Shown: positions 1 to 8,069, numbered from the stretch's first letter. The stretch is 64,000 bases of DNA from Paucimonas lemoignei (GCA_900475325.1 LS483371.1:620001-684000), one strand, 5' to 3'. Numbers and translations: made by a program. The notes: generated from the sequence alone by a model not told the origin.

Positions 1-180
1 ATTCTATAGTTTAATGCTGGTTTCTCGCTGCGCCGTCCTACGTACGTTAACATCGCTCGGTGCTCAAATATACATTCCTTTTTTTTCTAATAAATGTATG
101 CCGTTTTCAATGCGGTTATTAAAGGTTTGTTAAGGTAAAAGCCTTACGGTATTGCCAGAAGTTTCCTACGCAAAAAAATA
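1..180. other. AT-rich intergenic DNA at left edge
   Basis: This stretch is AT-rich and I find no convincing gene in it. An open frame of about 39 codons starts at an ATG at position 14, but it has no Shine-Dalgarno sequence and no recognisable product. A 5-bp inverted repeat (131-135 with 142-146) is too short to call a regulator. Confidence 0.5.
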
Positions 181-208
181 TTGACTCACTTTTCCTCAGG
201 CGTAATCT
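181..208 (+). promoter_or_regulatory. Sigma70-type promoter of the peptide/SagB/AurF operon
   Basis: TTGACT at 181-186 and TAATCT at 203-208 are separated by 16 bases, close to the sigma70 consensus. Transcription would start near 215, about 47 bases before the ATG of the small peptide gene at 262. This placement supports the peptide as the first gene of the operon. Confidence 0.6.
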
Positions 209-261
209 GAATGTGTCAGCAACATCTGCTGGCATCTATTAATAAGCGAAAGGTGAATACT

Positions 262-327
262 ATGAAACGCATTTCTCTTGAGTCTAAAAAAATTTCCAAT
301 CTTAACTGCCTGGTGAAAACCCGGTAA
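262..327 (+). CDS. Candidate 21-residue precursor peptide
   Basis: This 21-codon gene reads MKRISLESKK followed by ISNLNCLVKTR and then TAA. It has a good Shine-Dalgarno sequence (AAAGGTG, seven bases before the ATG) and sits just downstream of a sigma70-like promoter. The peptide is basic, with five Lys/Arg, one acidic residue and a single Cys at position 16. It precedes two redox tailoring enzymes and an exporter on the same strand, the usual layout for a ribosomally made, modified peptide. It is not PqqA, because the Glu-xxx-Tyr pair is absent, and I recognise no other precursor family. A role as substrate is inference; it could instead be a leader peptide that controls the downstream genes. 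Confidence 0.6.
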   Translation: MKRISLESKKISNLNCLVKTR

Positions 328-347
328 GTTCAAGTCATAGGTATCAA

Positions 348-377
348 GCGAGCGAGGAGTGCCGGCTACTCGCTCGC
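348..377 (+). promoter_or_regulatory. Intergenic hairpin between peptide gene and enzyme genes
   Basis: GCGAGCGAG at 348-356 pairs perfectly with CTCGCTCGC at 369-377 across a 12-base loop. No T tract follows, so it is not a classic terminator. Hairpins here often lower readthrough or stabilise the precursor mRNA so that more peptide than enzyme is made; that role is inferred. Confidence 0.55.
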
Positions 378-399
378 AACAGATTGATGGGGTCTAGGT

Positions 400-1470
400 A
401 TGCTTTTTAACTCCAATATATTCTTTCTTGCCCGCCCACCGAACCTGATTGTCTGGAACTGCGAGACGCACGAGCAATTCGAACTTTCAGTGAACCATCA
501 AATACGTTTGCTTGAGTTGATAGGTGATCCAGATCGTTTCAATAGCGAGAACCCCATTGATTTGGGATTTTCCGATGCAGGTATCATCCTTGCGTCTGAG
601 GCTGTTAGCGTCAGGCCGTGGGGGTGGGATGTTCTTTCTAAACTGTTCCACGTCGGTACAAAAAATGTGCCTCTGGACTGTCAGCCCCTCTCTGCAAATG
701 ATTGGGCAGATCAATACCTGGCGCATTGTGATGAGGTATTGATCAAATCAAGGCCCGTTGAGAACTGTAAGGATGAGCCGAGTGTGAAGGTTGTTCTTCC
801 GAGACCTTCCCCTTGCAAAGGCGATTTAACGTGTGCATTAACATCCAGGAAGACGGCCAGAAACTACAGCGTTAAAGGGATTGAATTAGAGGTTTTATCA
901 GCCATCCTGTATTACGGTCTGGGGTACCTTTCAGAGCGGGAGGATCTGGAGTCAGCATCATTACCTGAAGGTCTCCGCAAGCGACGAAGCAGCCCGTCAG
1001 GTGGTGGCTTGAATTCAACCGAAGGGTACTTATACGCTAATAATGTTGAATCAATACCCAAGGGGTTGTACTACTACAATCCAGTCGATCATTCGCTGAC
1101 GTTACGCAGCTCTATCGAAGGTCAGGTGCTTGGCTCGCTCCTTAACGGACAGCATTTCATTGACGAAATGCCTTTTGGGCTTTTCCTCACGTCGCGCCTG
1201 GACAAACTCTGGTGGAAATACGAACACTCCAGAACCTACCGTATGGCACTGATTGAAATCGGGCACATCTCCCAAACAATTCAGCTGATCGCCACGTCCT
1301 GCGGCCTGCAGACCTGGCTCACTGGCGCATTGAACGATAGCGAAATAGAAGGCTTGATCAACGCACAAGTAGGAACAGAAGAAGTCATGTTTTTCGTGGG
1401 TGGCGGATACGGCGACGGCAGCGCTATTCCATCAAGCCTGAAAACCCAAATTAATAGCCGGGGAAAATGA
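400..1470 (+). CDS. SagB-like FMN-dependent nitroreductase-family oxidoreductase
   Basis: This 356-residue protein belongs to the SagB/ThcOx branch of the nitroreductase fold, which uses FMN to oxidise substrates such as azolines in modified peptides. The FMN-binding RKTARNYS lies at 150-157, the RRSSPSGGGLNSTEGY segment at 195-210, and the characteristic KYEH...RTYRMALIEIGHISQ region at 273-292. The N-terminal 130 residues resemble the helical domain common in SagB proteins, including a WDVLSKLFHVGT segment near 76-87. No SagC/SagD cyclodehydratase lies nearby, so its substrate is unlikely to be a standard thiazole/oxazole peptide, unless that enzyme is encoded elsewhere. It follows the peptide gene and hairpin and overlaps the next gene by four bases. 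Codon use is AT-richer than in the pha genes. The family call is firm; the reaction is not known. Confidence 0.75.
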   Translation: MLFNSNIFFLARPPNLIVWNCETHEQFELSVNHQIRLLELIGDPDRFNSENPIDLGFSDAGIILASEAVSVRPWGWDVLSKLFHVGTKNVPLDCQPLSANDWADQYLAHCDEVLIKSRPVENCKDEPSVKVVLPRPSPCKGDLTCALTSRKTARNYSVKGIELEVLSAILYYGLGYLSEREDLESASLPEGLRKRRSSPSGGGLNSTEGYLYANNVESIPKGLYYYNPVDHSLTLRSSIEGQVLGSLLNGQHFIDEMPFGLFLTSRLDKLWWKYEHSRTYRMALIEIGHISQTIQLIATSCGLQTWLTGALNDSEIEGLINAQVGTEEVMFFVGGGYGDGSAIPSSLKTQINSRGK

Positions 1471-2414
1471 TGAGAAGCTTCAAGGAATGCTTAACGCTAG
1501 AACATTGGAACAAAAATTCGTCAGTTCGCGCCAAGCCGAATATTTACTCAATGCCGTTATTGCGATGCAGTTCTAGCCTTACGAAAGACTGGTACCCTAG
1601 AAGCATGCTGCAATTCTTGACTCGGCCGGATTTTAAAACCGTACCCGATGAATGTATTGAGAAATTGCTTGCTCACCATCTTGTATATTTTTTGGACTAC
1701 ACAACCTTCCTAGAGCACATGATGGTCAATCGATCGCTGGAAATTATCGTCCATGACATGCTTGAGGTCGGGATTCCCGAGCCGATGAGGGCTGCAGGTC
1801 TTCAGATATACACAGACGAGGGCTACCATGCACTGTTTTCCAATCAGCTAGCTGCTGAGGTGGCAGGCATATATGCTATCGAGAGAAACGCTCGCACACC
1901 GTCAAGGATTCAGAAGCTGAATGCGCTGATTGCAAGTACATCTGAAGATTCCGTTGCCGCAGTCTATTTTGCTATAGGTTTTGTTTCTGAAACGATAATA
2001 GCCAAAGAAATATCATGTATAAAGTCAGATTCTCTCATCCCTCAAGTATACCGTTTGCTTCAGGATCATCTCGAAGACGAAGCTGTTCACGCGTGTTTTT
2101 TTGCTGAGGTCTTTGGGACCGTGTGGCGAGGTTGCTCAGAGCAACAGAGGGACTCCATTGCGTTTACGCTTCCATTGTTGTTGAGGATATTTTGTTCCAC
2201 CGATACTGCTTGGCTTTCAAATGTTTTATTGGAAGCGAACGTGTCCGTTACGACAACAAAAGCCATTGCTGCACAGGCGGATAATGTGACGCTCATAAAC
2301 GATAGGGTTAGCCGTGTGGCGTCATTAACTTTTGCTACGCTGCGAAATAATGGCTTTTTTAACAAGGAGAAGTACTCCCGCCATTTTCGAATGGAAGGTT
2401 TGACTTATGTCTGA
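1467..2414 (+). CDS. AurF/CmlI-type diiron N-oxygenase
   Basis: This 315-residue all-helical protein carries a complete AurF-like diiron ligand set: E83, E118-x-x-H121, E175, H201 and E205-x-x-H208. From memory, the AurF ligands are E101, E136, H139, E196, H223, E227 and H230, and the spacings agree within three residues throughout. AurF and CmlI oxidise arylamines to hydroxylamine, nitroso or nitro groups, so this enzyme probably oxidises an amine nitrogen. Its ATG overlaps the end of the SagB-like gene and its 3' end overlaps the exporter gene, so the three are translationally coupled. AT-rich codons suggest horizontal acquisition. Its substrate may be the small peptide, a fragment of it, or a free metabolite; the sequence does not say. 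Confidence 0.72.
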   Translation: MMRSFKECLTLEHWNKNSSVRAKPNIYSMPLLRCSSSLTKDWYPRSMLQFLTRPDFKTVPDECIEKLLAHHLVYFLDYTTFLEHMMVNRSLEIIVHDMLEVGIPEPMRAAGLQIYTDEGYHALFSNQLAAEVAGIYAIERNARTPSRIQKLNALIASTSEDSVAAVYFAIGFVSETIIAKEISCIKSDSLIPQVYRLLQDHLEDEAVHACFFAEVFGTVWRGCSEQQRDSIAFTLPLLLRIFCSTDTAWLSNVLLEANVSVTTTKAIAAQADNVTLINDRVSRVASLTFATLRNNGFFNKEKYSRHFRMEGLTYV

Positions 2415-3594
2415 AGTTCGACTTGGAGCAGACAGTCCGGCCAAGGCGTCGGCGATAGTCCTGCTCCTGTTAATGGTCCTGCTTGGCGTATTTCCTCTCG
2501 ACGTAATTCTTCCTTCATTCCCCGCGCTGTCAGCGCACTTCGATACACGCTCCTCCGACATAGCGTTATCGATAAGTATATTCGCCATCGGAGTCTCGAT
2601 CTCGCAGTTTTTTCTCGGGCCGCTATCTGACCAAATAGGGCGTAAATCATTGCTGATCATGGGGCTGATGATTTCCATCCTCGGCGCTATTGGCTGCGCA
2701 AATGCCGTGGAGTTTGCAACCTTCATGATCTTCCGAGTGCTGCAAGCTTTGGGCTGTGGTTGCTTTGTGCTAAGCAACGCGCTTGTCCAAGACATCTTCA
2801 GCAGCGAGGAGCGTGACCGGGTGCGGATATTGATGACCAGCGCCAGCGGGCTGTTTATCTCTTTGTCCCCACTCGCCGGAACGCTGCTGCAAAGTACGTT
2901 GGGTTGGACGGGTAGTTTCTATATTTTTTCCTTGATCGCTGCCGCGGTGCTTTTGCATGCAGTTCTGACGCTGCCACTCCCTCTGAATACTGTGGCGCGC
3001 AGAGCGCCATGGCTCAGCTCCTACATATCCATCCTCTTCAATGCGCAGTTCATGGGGTTGGCTCTAATTGCCGCTATTGCATTTACCTGCCATTTTTCGT
3101 TCATCGCCGTTTCACCCATCATCTTTCTGGATATCTTTGAGCTGTCCCAACTTCAGTTTTCACTGGCACTGTTGGGCTATGGCGTTGCGTATGTGATAGG
3201 CGGGCTGATCGCCCACCGCTTGCAGAGGACCATGACGCATCGACAGCAGCTTCTCGTTGGCTTGTTGCTGATTGGCGCAGCAGGTTTGTTGCTGATATGT
3301 CTTTCGCTAACAACGGAGAGGGGATTTTTCGTGGTTCTACTACCGATGCTGATTTGCACAGCGGGAATTACCATCACACGACCGGTAGCAACGTCGCGGG
3401 CTATGGATATTTTTCCTGATAATGCAGGGGCTGCCGCTTCGATGCTGAATACTGTGGTGTTTGTTTCTGGAGGCATTGCCAGTGCGCTCGTAGGTCTGAT
3501 GATTTCCAGTTTCGAAATAGTCCTGGCAACTGTCTTCATCGTGCTCAGCCTGACGGGGTTTTTAATTGTGCATACGCTATTTGGTTCTCGATGA
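2407..3594 (+). CDS. Bcr/CflA-type MFS drug exporter
   Basis: This 395-residue protein is predicted to span the inner membrane 12 times. The first helix carries the LDVILPSFPAL segment typical of Bcr/CflA proton antiporters (about 31-41), and motif A, GPLSDQIGRK, follows at 71-80. Bcr/CflA members export small drugs such as bicyclomycin, a modified dipeptide. The start overlaps the AurF-like gene by eight bases, so it is part of the same operon. It most likely exports the product of the two enzymes and gives self-protection. An unrelated small-drug pump is the alternative, but the coupling argues against it. Confidence 0.75.
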   Translation: MSEVRLGADSPAKASAIVLLLLMVLLGVFPLDVILPSFPALSAHFDTRSSDIALSISIFAIGVSISQFFLGPLSDQIGRKSLLIMGLMISILGAIGCANAVEFATFMIFRVLQALGCGCFVLSNALVQDIFSSEERDRVRILMTSASGLFISLSPLAGTLLQSTLGWTGSFYIFSLIAAAVLLHAVLTLPLPLNTVARRAPWLSSYISILFNAQFMGLALIAAIAFTCHFSFIAVSPIIFLDIFELSQLQFSLALLGYGVAYVIGGLIAHRLQRTMTHRQQLLVGLLLIGAAGLLLICLSLTTERGFFVVLLPMLICTAGITITRPVATSRAMDIFPDNAGAAASMLNTVVFVSGGIASALVGLMISSFEIVLATVFIVLSLTGFLIVHTLFGSR

Positions 3595-3614
3595 CCTCTA
3601 CTGAAGGAGCACTG

Positions 3615-3713
3615 ATGACCGTGGACCTGGACCTGAATTTCTTCCTGTCGGCCATGAGCGGGCAGATCCAGACCGAAGTCGAGCGGCAGCTGGATAAGGC
3701 GCTGGTTTCCTGA
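3615..3713 (+). CDS. Unknown 32-residue peptide after the exporter
   Basis: This short frame encodes 32 residues, MTVDLDLNFF...QLDKALVS. It starts 20 bases after the exporter stop and has a strong Shine-Dalgarno sequence, AAGGAG, five bases before the ATG. The peptide is acidic and its middle could form an amphipathic helix. I do not recognise it. It may be a fourth product of the operon or the remaining end of a native gene cut by insertion of the block. A REPIN follows 25 bases downstream. Confidence 0.4.
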   Translation: MTVDLDLNFFLSAMSGQIQTEVERQLDKALVS

Positions 3714-3737
3714 TCAGCCGACGACATGTGCCAAACC

Positions 3738-3831
3738 CTGTGGGAGCGAATTCATTCGCGAAGAGGCCAGTACATCCGAAAGAGATTGTTCGTGTGTAAT
3801 TGCCCCTTCGCGAATGAATTCGCTCCCACAG
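3738..3831. repeat. REPIN (GGGAGCGAATTCATTCGCGAA class)
   Basis: Two inverted copies of CTGTGGGAGCGAATTCATTC flank a short spacer and would form a long hairpin. The same head recurs at 6135, 11591, 19942, 39248 and 61181. REPINs are non-autonomous Pseudomonas elements mobilised by RAYT transposases; no RAYT gene is in this window. Confidence 0.85.
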
Positions 3832-3995
3832 GGGGAAAAGCATTCCAGCGGGAGGACCAAGTCCTACACCACTTTCCTACACCCCATCAACATCCTCCAA
3901 ACCTAGGGTGTGCATTCTAATTATTGCGATTACTTTCGTGCTCATGCCCCATTCCCTCGGGGTGATCCTCCAACATTTCGAGCGCGAGGTGGACC

Positions 3996-4424
3996 ATGGC
4001 CAAAGTAAGGTTGTTGAAGAAAAAAGCCGAAGCTGAACAGGAATCTGCAGTGTCCGACGTCAGGCTTTATGCCCGCAAGATCTGGCTGGCCGGGCTGGGT
4101 GCTTATTCCTGGGCCGAGCAGGAAGGTAGCGAGTACATCAAGGAACTGATCCGTACTGGCGAAGAAACCGAGAAGAAAGCCAAGCACGTCATCGACCAGA
4201 AAGTCGAAGCCGCGAACACCGAGCTTGATGCGTTTAACGATGATGTCGTTCAGACCGTTGATGCAGTCGAAAGCCGTCTGGACCGGATCGAGAATGCCTT
4301 TGATCGACGCGTTGCCAGTGCCTTGAATCGCATCGGCATCCCTTCCCGACATGACGTTGATGCACTGTCTGCTAAGCTCGATGGGCTGACGGCATTGCTT
4401 GAACGTGTAGTAAACAAAAAATAA
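3996..4424 (+). CDS. phaI: PhaI, polyhydroxyalkanoate granule phasin
   Basis: This 142-residue phasin coats medium-chain polyhydroxyalkanoate granules. The ARKIWLAGLGAYSWAEQEG segment near residues 25-43 is the conserved phasin core, and the rest is a long charged amphipathic helix with coiled-coil character. The same core occurs in the next gene, phaF, which starts ten bases downstream. The pair converges on the phaC1ZC2D genes, as in other pseudomonads. The start follows a GAGGTGG ribosome site. Confidence 0.93.
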   Translation: MAKVRLLKKKAEAEQESAVSDVRLYARKIWLAGLGAYSWAEQEGSEYIKELIRTGEETEKKAKHVIDQKVEAANTELDAFNDDVVQTVDAVESRLDRIENAFDRRVASALNRIGIPSRHDVDALSAKLDGLTALLERVVNKK

Positions 4425-4434
4425 GGAGAGCGGG

Positions 4435-5250
4435 ATGGCTGGCAAGAAGAAACTCGAAAAAGAAGGCAGCTCGTGGATGGGCGGAGTTGAAAAATACTCT
4501 CGTCAAATCTGGCTGGCTGGTTTGGGTGCTTACTCGAAGATCAGTAACGACGGCAGTAAGCTTTTTGAAACCCTGGTTAAAGATGGCGAAAAGGCTGAGA
4601 AAGAAACCAAGGTCGAAGTCGATAAACAGGTTGATGAAGTCAAGGGTCAGGCCAAAGCTGCGAAGTCCCGGGTTGGCGATGTGAAAGACTTGGCAATGGG
4701 CAAGTGGAGCGAACTGGAAGGGGCTTTCGACAAGCGCCTGAACAGCGCCATTTCTCGCCTGGGCGTGCCGAGCCGTAATGAAGTCAAGGCGCTGCACAGC
4801 AAGGTTGATCTGTTGACCAAGCAGATCGAGAAGCTGACCGGGCAAAGCGTTCCACCGGTTGCGCGTGCTGCGGCTTCCAAACCTGCGCCGAAGACCACTG
4901 CCAAGCCGCTGGTCAAGGCAGCTGCCAAGCCGGTCGCCAAGGCCGCCGATAAGGTAGCGACCAAAACGGCAGCGGCCAAGCCAGCAGCAAAAGCGGCAGC
5001 GGCCAAACCGCTGACGGCTGCAAGCAAGGCAGCGAGCAAAACCGCAACCAAGGCTAAATCCGTAGCAGCCAGCAAACCTGCTGCCGCGAAGAAGCCAGCC
5101 GCTGCGAAGAAGCCTGCGGCACCCAAGGCAGCACCCAAGGCCGCTGCCAAACCTGCAGAGCCAGCAGCCTCTGCGGCGACCAACACAGCGACAGCGCCTG
5201 CGTCGGCTGCAACCTCGACACCTTCGTCGACTCCAGCCAGCCAGTCCTGA
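4435..5250 (+). CDS. phaF: PhaF, granule phasin with histone-like tail
   Basis: This 271-residue protein has two parts. Residues 1 to about 140 form a phasin domain with the ARQIWLAGLGAYSK-like core, which binds the granule surface. From about 142 onward it is an Ala/Lys/Pro-rich tail of AAKP-type repeats, like histone H1, which binds DNA and helps segregate granules between daughter cells. The gene follows phaI closely and ends in a clear intrinsic terminator at 5268-5304. The low-complexity tail varies in length among strains. Confidence 0.93.
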   Translation: MAGKKKLEKEGSSWMGGVEKYSRQIWLAGLGAYSKISNDGSKLFETLVKDGEKAEKETKVEVDKQVDEVKGQAKAAKSRVGDVKDLAMGKWSELEGAFDKRLNSAISRLGVPSRNEVKALHSKVDLLTKQIEKLTGQSVPPVARAAASKPAPKTTAKPLVKAAAKPVAKAADKVATKTAAAKPAAKAAAAKPLTAASKAASKTATKAKSVAASKPAAAKKPAAAKKPAAPKAAPKAAAKPAEPAASAATNTATAPASAATSTPSSTPASQS

Positions 5251-5267
5251 TTCCGGGATGGCAGGGC

Positions 5268-5304
5268 AAAAGCCCGATCTGTGCAAACAGGTCGGGCTTT
5301 TTTG
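5268..5304 (+). terminator. Rho-independent terminator of phaIF
   Basis: AAGCCCGATCT pairs with AGGTCGGGCTT across a short loop, with one mismatch, and a run of six T follows. It lies 18 bases after the phaF stop. Confidence 0.85.
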
Positions 5305-5320
5305 TGGGTAGGGTTATGAC

Positions 5321-5416
5321 GACGTGGGACCGGCTTTAGCCGGGAAGAGGCCAGTACAGCCACTCCATATTTATCGTCTGATATCCCGCTTTCCCGGCTA
5401 AAGCCGGTCCCACGTC
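5321..5416. repeat. REPIN (GTGGGACCGGCTTTAGCCGG class)
   Basis: GACGTGGGACCGGCTTTAGC and its inverted copy flank a central spacer. The same head recurs at 46109-46200. It sits between the convergent phaF and phaD genes. Confidence 0.85.
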
Positions 5417-5478
5417 AGCGGTCCCACGTCAGCTTGCGGCCAACCATAAAATCTCCCACAGGTTGGCATGCAGAAAAA

Positions 5479-6093
5479 TCAGCCCTCCAGATAATGCATC
5501 GCCAACTGCTGCGCCGCGTCACGCGATGGCGGGATCAGGTGTGGCGCCACGAGCATCATGATCTGGTAAACCACTACTCGCACCTGCGCTTCGCGGTCCA
5601 GAATGCGTTGGTAGTCCAGGGAAAACAGCAGGGTCATGGTGATCTGCTCCACCAGTTGCCCGAGGGCCTGGGTATCGCTCTCCAGTTGACCTTCGGCTTT
5701 CAACCGCGCGAGCAATGAGGCCAGGGTGCGCTTGAGGCTGTTGAGCAGATTGCGAATGCCGCGCGCCAGTTTGGGCAGGCGGCCGGCCAGGTTGGATAAG
5801 TCTTGGAACAGGAAGCAGTACTGCGCCAACCGCTCGACGATCAGGTGCAGGAACAGCCAGTAATCTTCAGCCGCCAGTTGGGCGTTTTCCGGTGGGTCGA
5901 GCAGCGGCGTCAGCTCCGCCTGGAAGCGTTCAAACAGGCCAAGAATCAAAGGCTCCTTGCCATGAAAGTGGTAATACAGATTGCCAGGGCTGATGCCCAT
6001 CTCGTTGGCAATTTCCAGTGTCGAAACATTCGGCTCGCCCTGCTGATTGAACAGTGTCAGGGCGCATTCAAGGATACGGTCGCGGGTTTTCAT
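5479..6093 (-). CDS. phaD: PhaD, TetR-family regulator of pha genes
   Basis: This 204-residue protein starts with a TetR-type helix-turn-helix (MKTRDRILECALTLFNQQGE; recognition region VSTLEIANEMGISPGNLYYHF at about 23-43) followed by a helical ligand-binding domain. PhaD activates the phaC1 and phaI promoters in P. putida, responding to an acyl-CoA-type intermediate. It is the last gene of the phaC1ZC2D series, and a REPIN separates it from phaC2. Confidence 0.9.
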   Translation of the reverse strand: MKTRDRILECALTLFNQQGEPNVSTLEIANEMGISPGNLYYHFHGKEPLILGLFERFQAELTPLLDPPENAQLAAEDYWLFLHLIVERLAQYCFLFQDLSNLAGRLPKLARGIRNLLNSLKRTLASLLARLKAEGQLESDTQALGQLVEQITMTLLFSLDYQRILDREAQVRVVVYQIMMLVAPHLIPPSRDAAQQLAMHYLEG

Positions 6094-6134
6094 CCGGTCT
6101 TCTTGTTTGGGGTTAGGCCATGGGTTTGTAACAT

Positions 6135-6226
6135 TGTGGGAGCGAATTCATTCGCGAAAGGGCCGGTACATTCGACACAGATTCGTCGTCTGCAATGCCG
6201 CCTTCGCGAATGAATTCGCTCCCATA
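6135..6226. repeat. REPIN (GGGAGCGAATTCATTCGCGAA class)
   Basis: Inverted heads of the type also seen at 3738 flank a spacer. It lies between phaC2 and phaD and could affect their shared transcript. Confidence 0.85.
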
Positions 6227-6250
6227 GGGAGAGTTGCCAGCGTCCCGTCT

Positions 6251-7936
6251 TCACCGCACATGCACATACGTCCCCGGCGCCGCCTCCATGGGCGGGTAGG
6301 TGGCGTTGCCTGTTGCCCTGCGGGTTTCGTGCTGGGTGCCGGAGCGGGCCTGAATCCATTCAAGCCAGGTCGGCCACCAGCTGCCTTCGTGATTTTTTGC
6401 GTCGTAATACCAGGCGCGCGGATCGCTGCTCAATTCGCCGTTCTCGACGTAATTGGATTTCGGGTTGCCCGGCGGGTTGAGAATGCTCTGCACATGGCCG
6501 CTGTTGGACAACAGAAAGCGCCGCTCCCCGCCCAGCAACAGCGTCGAGCGATACACCGCATCCCACGGCGTGATGTGGTCGTTCATGCCCGCAACGTTGA
6601 AGCTGTCGACCGTGACCTTCTGCAGATCAATCGGCGTGCCGCACACCTCAAGCCCGCCCGGGTGGCTGAGCGGGTTGTGCTTGAAGAAATCCAGCAGGTC
6701 GCCATGTAGCGCGGCGGGCAGGCGGGTGCTGTCGTTGTTCCAGTAGAGAATGTCGAAGGGTGGCGGCGTCTTGCCCAGCAAGTAGTTATTGATCCAGTAG
6801 CTCCAGATCAGATCGTTGGGGCGCATCCAGGCGAATACCTTGGCCATGTCGCGACCATCCAGCACACCTTGTTGATAAGAGCGCCGCTTGGCCGCTTCCA
6901 GGGTTTGCTCGTCGATAAACAGCGTGGCCGGGCTTTCGATCTGGCTGTCCAGCAGGCTGACCATGTAAGTGGCGCTTGAGACCCGACGAATCTGGCGTTT
7001 GGCCTGTAAATGTCCTTGCAGCGCGGCGATGGTCAGACCGCCCGCGCAGGCACCCACCAGGTTGACCTCTTTTGCACCGCAGATGGTGCGGCAGACATTC
7101 AGCGCTTCCTCCGCCGCCTGGACGTAGGTCGACAGGCCCCATTCTCGATGGCGCACGTCCGGGTTGCGCCAACTGATGACAAACGTCTGCAAGCCATTCT
7201 TGAGGCAGTACTGGACGAAGCTGTTGGTTGGGCTGAGGTCAAAAATGTAGAACTTGTTGATTTGCGGCGGCACGATCAGCAGCGGTGTGGCGTACTGTTT
7301 TTCGCTCATCGGCTTGTAGTGGATCAACTCCAGCATGTCGCTGCGAAACACCACTGACCCTTGAGTGGTCGCCACCGTGCGGCCCACTTCGAAAGCGTCT
7401 TTGGTGGTCTGGCTTGGCAGGCCGTTGTTGTGCAGCAAGTCATCGAACATGTGACTCAGGCCTTTGATCACGCTGCTCCCGCCGCTGTTGAACAGCTCTT
7501 TGACGGCCATGGGGTTGAGCAGGGTGTTGGAGGGCGACAGGGCGTCGTTGAGCAGCGAAAAAATGAAGTGCGCCCGGTCGCGATCGTCTTTGCTCAGATC
7601 ACTGTCGTCGATCCATTGTCGGGTCTGGTGTTGGCAGGCCAGGTAAGTCTGCAGCGCGCGACGATAAACCGGGTTGAGGCTCCACGTGGGATCAGCGAAG
7701 CGGCTGTCACGCGGGTTCATCGGGTAGGGCGTCTCGCCCAGCAGCATCACCCGGCCCACTTGCTTGCCTAGCGTCAGTGCATGCCGCGCGCTTCGCAGCG
7801 GATGTCGCCAACCCTGGGCCGCGACCTTGCGTAGCGTGGACAGCAAGTCCTGGCCGCGCAGGCCGGTAATCGCGCTTTGCGCATTGATGTAAGTCGCCGC
7901 CGAGGTCTCGGCGCTGTTCGTTGATTTTTCTCGCAT
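6251..7936 (-). CDS. phaC2: PhaC2, class II polyhydroxyalkanoate synthase
   Basis: This enzyme polymerises (R)-3-hydroxyacyl-CoA into medium-chain PHA. The catalytic Cys is C297 in the lipase-like box GACAGG, and the Asp and His of the triad lie in GMNDHITPW and SGHVQS near the C-terminus. I choose the ATG at 7936, giving 561 residues, because a GGAG lies about ten bases upstream and known PhaC2 proteins begin near here; an in-frame ATG at 7966 would add ten residues. It is paralogous to phaC1 in this locus, with phaZ between them. Confidence 0.92.
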   Translation of the reverse strand: MREKSTNSAETSAATYINAQSAITGLRGQDLLSTLRKVAAQGWRHPLRSARHALTLGKQVGRVMLLGETPYPMNPRDSRFADPTWSLNPVYRRALQTYLACQHQTRQWIDDSDLSKDDRDRAHFIFSLLNDALSPSNTLLNPMAVKELFNSGGSSVIKGLSHMFDDLLHNNGLPSQTTKDAFEVGRTVATTQGSVVFRSDMLELIHYKPMSEKQYATPLLIVPPQINKFYIFDLSPTNSFVQYCLKNGLQTFVISWRNPDVRHREWGLSTYVQAAEEALNVCRTICGAKEVNLVGACAGGLTIAALQGHLQAKRQIRRVSSATYMVSLLDSQIESPATLFIDEQTLEAAKRRSYQQGVLDGRDMAKVFAWMRPNDLIWSYWINNYLLGKTPPPFDILYWNNDSTRLPAALHGDLLDFFKHNPLSHPGGLEVCGTPIDLQKVTVDSFNVAGMNDHITPWDAVYRSTLLLGGERRFLLSNSGHVQSILNPPGNPKSNYVENGELSSDPRAWYYDAKNHEGSWWPTWLEWIQARSGTQHETRRATGNATYPPMEAAPGTYVHVR

Positions 7937-8069
7937 GGGGGCAACACTCCGTCGTCGTGCCATCAACTGTTATTCCTGAGCTGTGCCTTACAACATCCCG
8001 TCAAAACGGCACAGTCAGTGAAGCGTTTTTGCTGTCGCGAAAAATTCAGGTCCTCGTTGCTGGTTCAGA

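Noticed and set aside
14..133. 39-codon open frame at the left edge as a second precursor peptide
   Set aside because: It has no ribosome site, lies upstream of the operon promoter and has no recognisable features.
262..327. Small peptide as PqqA
   Set aside because: PqqA needs a Glu-xxx-Tyr pair and sits with pqqB-E. The peptide has no Tyr and no pqq genes are nearby.
4435..5250. Large minus-strand frames opposite phaF as genes
   Set aside because: They are low-complexity complements of the Ala/Lys-rich PhaF tail without start signals.
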